Below, piece by piece: positions 35,656 to 43,251 of a stretch of 64,000 nt of DNA. The stretch's first letter is position 1; the number at the start of each line of letters is the position of its first letter. The position numbers were made by a program, and so were the translations under genes. Under the pieces are notes generated by a model. It saw only the letters and a program-made list of their open reading frames with translations. It did not search any database and was not told the origin of the DNA. Origin of the DNA: Mycolicibacter kumamotonensis (GTDB lineage: Bacteria > Actinomycetota > Actinomycetes > Mycobacteriales > Mycobacteriaceae); NCBI RefSeq assembly GCF_002086285.1, contig NZ_MVHU01000002.1, forward strand, positions 1 to 64,000. Reading direction: 5' to 3'.

Positions 35656-35665
35656 TTCCATCGGG

Positions 35666-35905
35666 CTACTGGTGGGACTGTTGGCGCGCCTCGGCCGCTT
35701 CCGCGCCGGCCCGGGCCGATTCGGCCTCGGCCTCACGCTTGGCGGCGTCGCGCTGCGCTTCACCCTTGTCCTGCTGTGCCTCGCCCTCGCGAGCCATCTC
35801 GTCGTTGCCGATCACAGTGCCGACGGCTTCCTTGGCCTTGCCTTTGACACCCTCGATCGTGCCGCGGATGCCTTCTTCGGGGCCGCTCTTCTTGTCGTCT
35901 GACAT
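35666..35905 (-). CDS. CsbD-like / microaggregate-binding protein 1-type stress protein
   Basis: 79 aa from ATG 35905 with GGGAGGG upstream. The CsbD-like core is GPEEGIRGTIEGVKGKAKEA followed by VGTVIGNDEM, then a highly charged Ala/Glu/Gln helical tail (GEAQQDKGEAQRDAAKREAE), as in mycobacterial Mbp1-type proteins. CsbD proteins are general-stress, sigma-B-controlled in Bacillus; function unknown. A weak SigF-like element is upstream on the minus strand (GTTTG, 15 nt, GGGAA), one base off in the -10. Confidence 0.85.
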   Translation of the reverse strand: MSDDKKSGPEEGIRGTIEGVKGKAKEAVGTVIGNDEMAREGEAQQDKGEAQRDAAKREAEAESARAGAEAAEARQQSHQ

Positions 35906-36045
35906 AAAATCCCTCCCTGATTTCGTGGATGCGACAGGCCCAGATGCTCGGTCGGCCCGCCACACCCGCAAGGCTTCCCGGCCGGTCGGCGGCCCAAACG
36001 TCGAATCGTCTTGACGCAGAGCCGATCAGCGCGGACGGTGGAGGA

Positions 36046-36420
36046 ATGGAACGCCGCGTGCAACCGCGCCCCGGTGGCGACCGGTTGGGTCAGGAAGATG
36101 AAGAGGTCCGCTCGGCGATCAGGTTCGCCGGGGTGATTACCGCGGTCGGGGTGGCGTTCGTCTTGTTGGCGGCGTGGTGGACCAGCTCGTGTGAACCGGC
36201 CGCCGAAACCGTGGCGTGTGGCAGGCCGTACCGGGCCCTGCTCGCCGCGGGTGCGCCGGTGATCTTCGCCGCCGGCGGGGTGCGCGCATTCCTGCGTACC
36301 TACCGGGTGTGGCGAGCGCGTGGCACCTGGTGGGGGTGGCAGGGCGCCGGCTGGTTTCTGCTGTCATTGATGCTTCTCGTCCTGATTATGAGCGCTGGGC
36401 CGATCAGCGGTATGTCCTGA
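36046..36420 (+). CDS. Small membrane protein
   Basis: 124 aa. GGTGGAGGA precedes ATG 36046. The N-terminal 25 residues are charged; hydrophobic helices are at about 27-47, 61-78 and 95-118. There is a possible Cys pair in the first loop (SSCEPAAETVACGRPY). The layout is similar to the other small membrane proteins of this island, but sequence similarity is weak. Function unknown. Confidence 0.65.
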   Translation: MERRVQPRPGGDRLGQEDEEVRSAIRFAGVITAVGVAFVLLAAWWTSSCEPAAETVACGRPYRALLAAGAPVIFAAGGVRAFLRTYRVWRARGTWWGWQGAGWFLLSLMLLVLIMSAGPISGMS

Positions 36421-36585
36421 TCAGACGCCCTTTGCGTCGGCTTCACTGCGGTATAGCTGTGAACATCCTGAAACACGGACGTTATTTAGATCACATCGAA
36501 CTACGATAGTTTTTGGTAGCGCTCGGGTTCGCCACACAACGGACGGGACTCTCCGCGCGACCTCCGGATTGGCCGGACGAAGCAG
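36421..36585. other. Spacer upstream of usfY
   Basis: No gene is visible. The central part (36470-36520) is AT-rich and promoter-like. I found no clean GGGTA SigF box here; the nearest is GGTTC, 14 nt, GGGAC, which is too weak to call. Confidence 0.4.
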
Positions 36586-36598
36586 AAAGGAAGACGCC

Positions 36599-36910
36599 AT
36601 GGGCGACACGTTTCATGACCCCGTTGACCATGTCCGGACGACCCGGCCGCATGCCGGCCGTGCCGTGATCGACGTCATGGGCTGGCCGGGCTACACCCTG
36701 CTGGTGGTGAGCATGGTCGCCGGGGCCGGCTGCCTCACCGCGTTCGCCACCGGCCACGACCGTCAGGGCGCGGCGGTCGCCGCCTTCGCGGTGCTGGCCG
36801 GCGTGCTGGGCGCGTTGTGGCTGCTGATCGAGCACCGGCGGATCGGCAGGGTGAACAGGCAGTGGCACCTGGCGCACCCGGAGTTGCATCGGCAGCATTC
36901 GACCAGTTGA
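36599..36910 (+). CDS. usfY: UsfY, small membrane protein of the sigF locus
   Basis: 103 aa from ATG 36599, with AAAGGAAG upstream. The N-terminus MGDTFHDPVDHVRTTRPHAG matches M. tuberculosis UsfY (Rv3288c) as I remember it. Two hydrophobic helices follow (about residues 27-46 and 55-77), then LLIEHRRIGRVNRQW and a basic C-terminus. The biochemical role is unknown. The gene precedes rsbW-sigF as in other mycobacteria, separated by about 200 bp that hold the SigF-dependent promoter. Confidence 0.88.
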   Translation: MGDTFHDPVDHVRTTRPHAGRAVIDVMGWPGYTLLVVSMVAGAGCLTAFATGHDRQGAAVAAFAVLAGVLGALWLLIEHRRIGRVNRQWHLAHPELHRQHSTS

Positions 36911-36979
36911 TTTTCCGAACCCCAGACGGTCCGGCCGGTCATCCGGCCGGGCCGTTGTGTCGCTGCGCGATAAATCGAT

Positions 36980-37004
36980 GGTTGAGTTGACCGATAACCG
37001 GGTA
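36980..37004 (+). promoter_or_regulatory. SigF-type autoregulatory promoter of rsbW-sigF
   Basis: GGTTG, 15 nt, GGGTA, giving a leader of about 100 nt before ATG 37113. In M. tuberculosis the usfX-sigF operon is also transcribed from a SigF-dependent promoter in this position. Confidence 0.75.
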
Positions 37005-37112
37005 CAGACCTCCCGTGACTAACCTCTGGGCGGCCGACCATGCGGTGATGACTGCGTGAATGGTCCATCGGTTCGCAGCGGTAATCTCGGTCCGACATCG
37101 CCGGGAGGCTCT

Positions 37113-37550
37113 ATGACTGACATCCACAGCGACCGGACCTCACGGTCGTGTAGCGAGCGTGCCGTCGAATTGCGGGTCGCGCCACGGCTGGAGAATCTGG
37201 CGGTGGTGCGCATGCTCGTCGGCGCGATCGCGACCTACGAGGACCTCGACGTCGATACGGTGGCCGATCTCCGGCTGGCGATCGACGAGCTGTGTACCCA
37301 GTTGATCCGTTGCGCTGCCCCGAACGCGACGCTGAAAGTCGTCATCGACCCGAACGACGACGACATCGCGATCGAGGCCTCGGCGGCCGGTGACGGAGTC
37401 GAGGTGCTGACGCCGGGCAGCTTCAGCTGGCATGTGCTCACCTCGCTGGTGGATGACGTGCAAACCTTCCGCGTCGGCCCCGAATCCGACGGCGCGGGTG
37501 AGGTCTTCGGTGTGACGTTGACGACCCGGCGGGCGGAATCCAGGCGGTGA
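37113..37550 (+). CDS. rsbW: Anti-sigma-F factor RsbW/UsfX
   Basis: 145 aa from ATG 37113 with GGGAGG upstream. It is a GHKL-type ATPase/serine-kinase-like anti-sigma factor: ELRVAPRLENLAVVRMLVGA, the N-box-like LRLAIDELCTQLIRCA and a C-terminal GVTLTTRR strand. It binds SigF and is released by anti-anti-sigma proteins; a candidate partner is the STAS protein at 59618-60052. The last codons overlap the sigF GTG start (GTGA), ensuring balanced synthesis. Confidence 0.93.
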   Translation: MTDIHSDRTSRSCSERAVELRVAPRLENLAVVRMLVGAIATYEDLDVDTVADLRLAIDELCTQLIRCAAPNATLKVVIDPNDDDIAIEASAAGDGVEVLTPGSFSWHVLTSLVDDVQTFRVGPESDGAGEVFGVTLTTRRAESRR

Positions 37551-38335
37551 CCCCGCGCGCCGCCGGGAGCGGCTCCCAATCAGGCTCGGAGTATTCCGAC
37601 GTCGGGGACATGTTTCGTGAGCTGGCTCAATACGAGCCGGACTCCGCCGATTTCCGGAATCGCAAAGACAAGATCGTCGAGCGGTGCCTGCCGCTGGCCG
37701 ACCACATCGCCCGCCGGTTCGAGGGCCGCGGCGAGCTGCGCGACGACCTGGTTCAGGTCGCGCGGGTGGGTCTGGTCAACGCCGTGACACGGTTCGACGT
37801 CGAGACCGGGTCGGATTTCGTCTCGTTCGCCGTCCCGACGATCATGGGCGAGGTCCGCCGCCATTTCCGGGACAACAGCTGGTCGGTCAAGGTGCCCCGA
37901 CGGCTCAAGGAGCTGCACCTGCGGCTCGGGGCCGCCACCGCGGACCTGTCGCAGACGCTGGGCCGGGCGCCGACCGCCTCGGAACTCGCCCGTGATCTGG
38001 AGCTGAGTCGTGACGAGGTCGTCGAAGGGCTGGTCGCGGGCAGCTCCTACAACACCCTGTCCATCGACAGCGGCGGCAGCTCGGATGAGGATGACGTCCG
38101 CTCGATCGCCGACACCCTGGGCGACATCGACGCCGGGATGGACCGGATCGAGGATCGAGAAGCGTTACGGCCCTTGCTCAACGCACTGCCGGAACGGGAA
38201 CGCACCGTGTTGATACTGCGATTTTTCGAGTCGATGACTCAGACCCAGATCGCCGAGCGGGTGGGCATCTCGCAGATGCACGTTTCGCGCCTGCTGGCCA
38301 AATCACTGGCCAAACTACGCGATCAGCTGGAGTAG
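37547..38335 (+). CDS. sigF: RNA polymerase sigma factor SigF
   Basis: 262 aa, usual length. Regions 2-4 of the SigB/SigF group are complete: FRNRKDKIVERCLPLADHIARRF, DLVQVARVGLVNAVTRFD (region 2), FVSFAVPTIMGEVRRHFRDN, WSVKVPRRLKELHLRL, region 3 around GRAPTASELARDLELSRDEV, and region 4.2 MTQTQIAERVGISQMHVSRLLAKSL in adjoining blocks. SigF directs general-stress and stationary-phase transcription in mycobacteria. The GTG start overlaps the rsbW stop by four bases. Around a dozen putative SigF promoters lie within 27 kb of this gene. Confidence 0.96.
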   Translation: MTPRAAGSGSQSGSEYSDVGDMFRELAQYEPDSADFRNRKDKIVERCLPLADHIARRFEGRGELRDDLVQVARVGLVNAVTRFDVETGSDFVSFAVPTIMGEVRRHFRDNSWSVKVPRRLKELHLRLGAATADLSQTLGRAPTASELARDLELSRDEVVEGLVAGSSYNTLSIDSGGSSDEDDVRSIADTLGDIDAGMDRIEDREALRPLLNALPERERTVLILRFFESMTQTQIAERVGISQMHVSRLLAKSLAKLRDQLE

Positions 38336-38346
38336 CCGGCGGCGGC

Positions 38347-38610
38347 TCACCCACCCAGTACGTTCTGAGCCGACAGCGATGACATCACCTCGTCCAGCCC
38401 GTCGAAGCTCTCCCTCTTCAACGCCCGCAGGGTGTCCACCAGCCTCGGGTCGGCCCCGTTGCTTTGGGCGTGCTCGGCGAGTTCCGCCGCTGTGCCCGGG
38501 TAGTCGAAACCCTTGAGGCACATCTGAACGTGGGTCACATGAAACGCCATATCTGCGCAGTACCCGGCGATCCCGGGCCGGAAACACCCGCCGCACATCG
38601 CCGGCCTCAT
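38347..38610 (-). CDS. DUF2795-type small protein with a Cys-rich N-terminus
   Basis: 87 aa from ATG 38610, which overlaps the stop of the FAD-Rieske gene (TGATG). The core KGFDYPGTAAELAEHAQSNGADPRLVDTLRAL is typical of DUF2795, a small actinobacterial helical domain of unknown function. It is preceded by an extension with three cysteines (MCGGCFRPGIAGYC). An internal ATG at 38550 would give a 67-aa protein with only the DUF2795 core but has no ribosome site, so the coupled start is preferred. Confidence 0.72.
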   Translation of the reverse strand: MRPAMCGGCFRPGIAGYCADMAFHVTHVQMCLKGFDYPGTAAELAEHAQSNGADPRLVDTLRALKRESFDGLDEVMSSLSAQNVLGG

Positions 38611-40118
38611 CAGTCACCCGCGGTCAGGCCGCGGGTGGCGGGGCCTTCCAGAAGCGTGCCGTCGGGGGCGAAACGCGACCCGTGCAACGGGCACTCCCAG
38701 GCCCGGTCGGCGTCGTTCCAGTTGACGATGCCGCCGAGGTGCGGGCAGACCGGCGAGACCCGGTGTTCGACGCCGTTCACCCGGCATTGGGCCTGCAGGT
38801 GCCACGGCGGTCCGCTGACCACACCGGCGGCGTCGTGCCCCAGACCCTGTCGGCCGATGCGGGCGGTCGGGGCGATCCACCCCTTTGCGAGATTGAATCC
38901 GACCTCCAGATTGGCCGTTATCGCGGTGGACAGGCCGCGCAGCTCGTGGGTGCTCCAACTGGCGAACGCCCGGTCCCATTCCGGACGCCTGCCCAGCAGC
39001 CGGCCCGACAACGCCAGCGCTGCGGCCGCCCCGTTGGTCATGCCCCATTTATTGAAACCCGTTGCCACGCAGATGGTGTCGCTGTCGGGAAGGATCGGCC
39101 CGACATAGGGAAGCTCGTCGGCGGGAGCGTAGTCCTGCGCCGACCACAGGTGGGTACGGGTCGCATCCGGGAAATGCCGCAGCGTCCACGACTCCAGTTC
39201 GGCCAGCGCATCGCCTGCGTGCTTGGCGCGACCGACGATGTGTCCCGCCCCGCCGACGACCAGCACCTCGGAGCCGTCTGACAGGGCGTAGCGCAGCGAT
39301 CGGGTCGGCGAGTCGGTGGAGATCATCATCGCGCGGGTGATCTCGCCGGGCACGTCGAACGCCATGCAGTACGAGCGGTTGGGCTTGACCCGGGCGAAGA
39401 ATCCGCCACGGTCCAGGACCGGGATGCCGGTGGCCAGCACCAGTCGGTTGGCCTGCAGTTCGCCGCGCACTCGCGGACCGTCGACCTGCAACCTCAATCC
39501 ATCTCGGCCGCCGGAGACACGTTGCACCCGAGCGTGTTCCACCAGCTGTCCGCCGATGGCGAGAAACTCGGCGCGCAGCGCGTCGAGGAACTGCATCGGA
39601 TCGAACTGCGCCTGCTCGCCCAGCCGCACCCCGCCGTGATAGGGAAACGGCACGTCGGCCCGCGCCTCCCAGGTCACCGGCAGATCCACCGCGCGGCACA
39701 CGTCGAATTCGGCGCGCGCCGCCCGCACGCCCTGCTCGGACTGGGCGAAGGTGTAGGCGTCCTCGCGCTGCACCGCGACACCGCTTGCCGCACAGAACGA
39801 CAGCAGCCAGTCCTGCCCGGCACGGTTGCCGTCCAGGTATGCACCCGCCATGTGCTTCCCGTGCTTGGCCGTTAATCGCGACAGCTGGGTGCCCTGCAGC
39901 AGGCTGATCTTGCCGGTGGTGTTACCGGTTGCGCAGGAACCGACGGTCCGGCCCTCTAGCACCAGCACTTCCCGGCCCGCTCGCGCCAGCAGAACCGCGG
40001 TCATCAATCCGGTGATACCGGCGCCCGCCACCACCACATCGGCGAACGCGGGCAGATCCTCCACGGTGGCCGAAGCCGGCGATGTCGCGATCCTGTCAGC
40101 GAGCCACAACGACGTCAT
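38610..40118 (-). CDS. FAD-dependent oxidoreductase with C-terminal Rieske [2Fe-2S] domain
   Basis: 502 aa. The N-terminal DAO-type FAD domain has DVVVAGAGITGLMTAVLLARAG, then GSCATGNTTGKIS and a second FAD motif around YVGPILPDSDTICVATGFNKWG in adjacent blocks. The last 80 residues form a Rieske domain with ligands in CPHLGG and CPLHGSRF. The IPTAR-like linker and the overall layout resemble YhfW-type proteins. Substrate unknown; a role in redox stress is inferred from the neighbours. A SigF-type promoter lies 12 bp upstream, back to back with that of the hemerythrin gene. Confidence 0.9.
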   Translation of the reverse strand: MTSLWLADRIATSPASATVEDLPAFADVVVAGAGITGLMTAVLLARAGREVLVLEGRTVGSCATGNTTGKISLLQGTQLSRLTAKHGKHMAGAYLDGNRAGQDWLLSFCAASGVAVQREDAYTFAQSEQGVRAARAEFDVCRAVDLPVTWEARADVPFPYHGGVRLGEQAQFDPMQFLDALRAEFLAIGGQLVEHARVQRVSGGRDGLRLQVDGPRVRGELQANRLVLATGIPVLDRGGFFARVKPNRSYCMAFDVPGEITRAMMISTDSPTRSLRYALSDGSEVLVVGGAGHIVGRAKHAGDALAELESWTLRHFPDATRTHLWSAQDYAPADELPYVGPILPDSDTICVATGFNKWGMTNGAAAALALSGRLLGRRPEWDRAFASWSTHELRGLSTAITANLEVGFNLAKGWIAPTARIGRQGLGHDAAGVVSGPPWHLQAQCRVNGVEHRVSPVCPHLGGIVNWNDADRAWECPLHGSRFAPDGTLLEGPATRGLTAGD

Positions 40119-40129
40119 GGTCGATCAGT

Positions 40130-40154
40130 TACCCGGTACCGCGCCGGTGAAACG
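40130..40154 (-). promoter_or_regulatory. SigF-type promoter of the FAD-Rieske gene
   Basis: On the minus strand CGTTT, 15 nt, GGGTA. The -10 is 12 nt from the ATG at 40118, so the leader is very short. Confidence 0.65.
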
Positions 40155-40174
40155 TGCCCGGCGCCACCACGGTG

Positions 40175-40199
40175 GGTTTCGGCCGCGACGCGATGGGTA
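40175..40199 (+). promoter_or_regulatory. SigF-type promoter of the hemerythrin-domain gene
   Basis: GGTTT, 15 nt, GGGTA, a perfect consensus match. It is 42 bp before ATG 40241 and back to back with the promoter at 40130-40154. Confidence 0.75.
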
Positions 40200-40240
40200 T
40201 GCGATCGGTCGAATGCCGAGCTGATCCGGGAGGGAAACCG

Positions 40241-40825
40241 ATGGACGCATTGACCTTTCTTCGTGCCGACCACGAAAGTGTGCTGGGCATGCTGGAAGTA
40301 CTCGACGGCGCGCCGCGGGGCGACGGTGACCACGTGAGCGGCTTGGCGACCATGGTCACCAATCTGGTGATCGCCGAGTCGCAACACGAGGCGATCGAGG
40401 AACAACTGTTCTGGCCCGCGGTCCGGGCAGCGCTCGACGACGGCGACGCCTTGGCGGACCACGCCATCGGCCAGGAGGAAGCCGGCAAGGCGCTCCTGCA
40501 GCAGCTCGAGGACGGCCACCCCGGCGAGCCCGAGTATCACCGGGCGCTGGACGAATTCATCGCGGCGGCCCGTGAGCACATCGACTACGAGCAGAACGTG
40601 GTGTGGCCGCGATTCCAAACGGCGGTCAGCATCCACGACCTCGAGCAGTTGGGCGACAAACTGCAAACCGCCAAGAAGATCGCCCCGACCCGGCCGCACC
40701 CCAACGCCCCCTCCGGCGGGTTGGCCCAGAACACCCTGGGCGTGGCCGTTGGCGCCGTCGACCATCTGCGCGACCACCTGAGCGGCCGGACGGCGGACAA
40801 CCCGCCCGATGCCCCCAAGAGCTGA
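40241..40825 (+). CDS. Hemerythrin HHE-domain protein
   Basis: 194 aa, GGGAGGG before ATG 40241. Two HHE helical-pair repeats bind a diiron centre: DALTFLRADHESVLGMLEVL, VIAESQHEAIEEQLFWP (His-x3-Glu), and AREHIDYEQNVVWPRF (His-x3-Glu). The C-terminal tail APTRPHPNAP...GVAVGAVDHLRD recurs in the second hemerythrin-like protein at 55770. Mycobacterial HHE proteins are SigF targets linked to peroxide and nitric oxide responses. Driven by a perfect SigF-type promoter. Confidence 0.92.
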   Translation: MDALTFLRADHESVLGMLEVLDGAPRGDGDHVSGLATMVTNLVIAESQHEAIEEQLFWPAVRAALDDGDALADHAIGQEEAGKALLQQLEDGHPGEPEYHRALDEFIAAAREHIDYEQNVVWPRFQTAVSIHDLEQLGDKLQTAKKIAPTRPHPNAPSGGLAQNTLGVAVGAVDHLRDHLSGRTADNPPDAPKS

Positions 40826-40861
40826 CCGTCCAAGAGCTGACCGTCGCGGCCGGCCGAGCGC

Positions 40862-41014
40862 CTAGTCCGGCGGTTCGTCCGGTGACCCGTGCCGGGGGCT
40901 CTCACGGGCCGGGGTCTCGTAATCGTGCTCCTTGGCGACCTTCTCGTCGAGCCGGTCGACGGTGTCCTCCAGGTCCTTCGCGTGATCCGGGCGCTCGTCA
41001 CCGCGTCGTGTCAT
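40862..41014 (-). CDS. Small charged protein downstream of Mn-catalase
   Basis: 50 aa, MTRRGDERPDHAKDLEDTVD at the start, then RLDEKVAKEHDYETPARESP. It is very hydrophilic with an amphipathic helix in the first half. ATG 41014 has GGAAGG about 9 nt upstream and lies 16 bp after the catalase stop, so it is probably the last gene of that operon. Not a known family to me. The intact frame, ribosome site and operon position support it despite its length. Confidence 0.6.
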   Translation of the reverse strand: MTRRGDERPDHAKDLEDTVDRLDEKVAKEHDYETPARESPRHGSPDEPPD

Positions 41015-41030
41015 CGCTGCGGCCTTCCAA

Positions 41031-41921
41031 TTACCCCGTGGCGCTGTGCTGTTCGTGCGCGAACGGCTTCTCGGACTGTACGGCGGGGCTACCGTCGGGG
41101 TTGTCCTGGGGACCGCGGTTCTGCCGTACGGAACCGCCGAGCCAATCCCGGGTCGGGCTCTTGACGTACTCCCACTCGATGCCCTTCGGCCAGGGCCCCT
41201 GCCCCTGGTTCCAGGGACCCCGGCTGGTCTCGCCCTCGGACATGTTGAACGCCACGTTCTGGAACCGCTCGTCGCCCGGTGCCTGCCCGGGTGGGAAGTT
41301 GACCGGCAGCTCGTTGAGGGCGGCGGTGAACTGCTGGAAGTGGGTGACCTCACGCGTCATCAGGAAGGTCAGGGTGTCCTGCACTCCGGGGTCGTCGGTG
41401 AACTGCTTGAGGTATTCGTAGACGACCTTGGCCCGGGACTCGGCGCCGAGATTGCTGCGCAGGTCCACCGAGGGGTCGCCGTTGGCGTTGATGTAGGCGC
41501 CGGTGAACGGGGTGCCCGCGGCGTTGCTCACGTGCGGACCGCCGCCGGTCTCAATGAAGTGCAGCGGGTTGAGCGCAACCTGGTGGATGATCTGATCGCG
41601 ACCGTCGCCGTTGGCGACCGCCGGCATCCAGTCGCAGCGCTCGTTGGCATTCTTCAGGTCGTCGTTGAGGCCGTCGAGCAACAAGGTGATCAACGAACCC
41701 ACCATCTCGAGGTGACTGAGCTCCTCGGTGGCGATGTCCATGAACAGGTCGTACATCTTCGGGTTCTTGCGACGCAGCAGGAACGCCTGGGTGAAATACT
41801 GCATCGCCGCCTTCAGTTCGCCGTTCTCACCACCGAACTGCTCCTGAAGCAGGTTGGCGAAGCGCGGATCCGGCCGCTCGACCCGGATCTCGAACTGCAT
41901 CTCTTTGTTGTGGACGAACAT
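41031..41921 (-). CDS. Manganese (non-heme) catalase
   Basis: 296 aa. Dimanganese enzyme that dismutates hydrogen peroxide. Metal-ligand helices of the ferritin-like fold are visible: GENGELKAAMQYFTQAFLL (Glu), ATEELSHLEMVGSLITLLL (Glu and His), SNLGAESRAKVVYEYLKQF (Glu) and MTREVTHFQQFTAAL (Glu and His). The C-terminal extension GPWNQGQGPWPKG-EWEY is typical of bacterial Mn-catalases. A SigF-type promoter is 40 bp upstream. It probably forms an operon with the 50-aa gene that follows. Confidence 0.94.
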   Translation of the reverse strand: MFVHNKEMQFEIRVERPDPRFANLLQEQFGGENGELKAAMQYFTQAFLLRRKNPKMYDLFMDIATEELSHLEMVGSLITLLLDGLNDDLKNANERCDWMPAVANGDGRDQIIHQVALNPLHFIETGGGPHVSNAAGTPFTGAYINANGDPSVDLRSNLGAESRAKVVYEYLKQFTDDPGVQDTLTFLMTREVTHFQQFTAALNELPVNFPPGQAPGDERFQNVAFNMSEGETSRGPWNQGQGPWPKGIEWEYVKSPTRDWLGGSVRQNRGPQDNPDGSPAVQSEKPFAHEQHSATG

Positions 41922-41960
41922 GGCGGCTCCCTACACGGCGGTGGATCTGTTTCCGCGGCG

Positions 41961-41985
41961 TACCCGAATGCACCGCCGCCAAACC
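41961..41985 (-). promoter_or_regulatory. SigF-type promoter of the Mn-catalase gene
   Basis: On the minus strand GGTTT, 15 nt, GGGTA, a perfect consensus match, 40 bp before ATG 41921. Confidence 0.75.
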
Positions 41986-42009
41986 TGAGCGGCGGGGTGA
42001 TCGGCGCGC

Positions 42010-42034
42010 GTTTGCGCCGCAATCCGGGCGGGTA
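42010..42034 (+). promoter_or_regulatory. SigF-type promoter of the zinc alcohol dehydrogenase gene
   Basis: GTTTG, 15 nt, GGGTA, 39 bp before ATG 42073. Back to back with the catalase promoter, 24 bp between the two -35 boxes. Confidence 0.6.
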
Positions 42035-42072
42035 GCCGGGCGGTGTTCTCAAGAGACGACGGAGGCGATCCG

Positions 42073-43251
42073 ATGCGGGCAGTCACATGGCAGGGCAAGC
42101 GCAATGTCCAAGTCGACACCGTCCCGGATCCGGTGATCGAGAAGCCGACCGACGCGGTGATCGAGGTGACGACCACCAACATCTGCGGATCCGATCTGCA
42201 CCTCTACGAGGTGCTCGGTGCGTTCATGGATTCCGGCGACATCATGGGCCACGAACCGATCGGTGTCGTCCAGGAGGTCGGTCGCGGGGTCAGCAACCTC
42301 AAGGTGGGTGACCGGGTGGTCATCCCGTTCCAGATCGCATGCGGGCACTGCTGGATGTGCCGCCAGGGCCTGCCGACCCAGTGCGACACCACCCGGGTGC
42401 GCGAGCAGGACACCGGTGCCGCGCTGTTCGGCTATTCCAAGCTCTACGGCCAGGTTCCGGGCGCGCAGGCACAGTACCTTCGGGTGCCCCAGGCGCAGTT
42501 CACCCACATCAAAGTGCCGGAGGGGCCGCCGGATTCGCGGTTCGTGTACCTGTCCGACGTGCTGCCGACCGCGATGCAGGCGGTGGACTATGCCGCGATA
42601 CCCGATGGCGGGTCGGTGACCGTGCTGGGACTCGGGCCGATCGGCGACATGGCGGCCCGCATCGCCGCTCATCAGGGAGCCCGGGTGATCGGCGTAGACC
42701 TGGTGCCTGAGCGGCTGGGTCGGCTGTCTCGGCGGGGGATCGAAACCATCGACCTGCGTGAGGTATCCGACCTCGGCGAGGCGATCCGTGACCGCACCGA
42801 CGAGCGGGGAACCGACGCGGTGATCGACGCCGTCGGCATGGAGGCGCACGGCTCCGGCGGCGCCAAGGCCGTGCAGCAGCTCAGCTCCCTGCTGCCGGAC
42901 GCCGTCGCCGGCCCGTTGATCAGCAAGGCCGGAATCGACCGGCTCGCCGCGCTGTACTCCGCTATCGACGTCGTGCGCCGCGGCGGCACGGTGTCGATCG
43001 TCGGCGTCTACGGCGGCAAACTGGACCCGTTGCCGATGTTCACCTTGTTCGACAAGCAGATTCAGCTGAGGATGGGGCAGGCCAACGTCAAACCGCGGGT
43101 CGACCGGATGATGGCGCTGCTGACCGACGACGACCCGCTGGGTGTCGACACCTTCGCCACCCACGAACTGCCGCTGGAGCAGGCTCCGCACGCCTACGAG
43201 ATATTTCAGGAGAAGCGCGACGGCGCGGTGAAAATCCTGCTCAAGCCGTGA
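42073..43251 (+). CDS. Zinc-dependent alcohol/formaldehyde dehydrogenase-like MDR protein
   Basis: 392 aa, with GGAGG upstream of ATG 42073. Medium-chain dehydrogenase: catalytic-zinc ligands in TNICGSDLHLYE (Cys) and IMGHEPIGVVQEV (His, Glu), a structural-zinc-like cluster CGHCWMCRQGLPTQC, and the NAD(P) motif VTVLGLGPIGDMAAR. It is closest in outline to glutathione-independent formaldehyde dehydrogenase-type members, which carry the insert seen at about residues 120-150. Substrate not determined. Its last 11 bases overlap the convergent GH15 gene. Confidence 0.9.
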   Translation: MRAVTWQGKRNVQVDTVPDPVIEKPTDAVIEVTTTNICGSDLHLYEVLGAFMDSGDIMGHEPIGVVQEVGRGVSNLKVGDRVVIPFQIACGHCWMCRQGLPTQCDTTRVREQDTGAALFGYSKLYGQVPGAQAQYLRVPQAQFTHIKVPEGPPDSRFVYLSDVLPTAMQAVDYAAIPDGGSVTVLGLGPIGDMAARIAAHQGARVIGVDLVPERLGRLSRRGIETIDLREVSDLGEAIRDRTDERGTDAVIDAVGMEAHGSGGAKAVQQLSSLLPDAVAGPLISKAGIDRLAALYSAIDVVRRGGTVSIVGVYGGKLDPLPMFTLFDKQIQLRMGQANVKPRVDRMMALLTDDDPLGVDTFATHELPLEQAPHAYEIFQEKRDGAVKILLKP

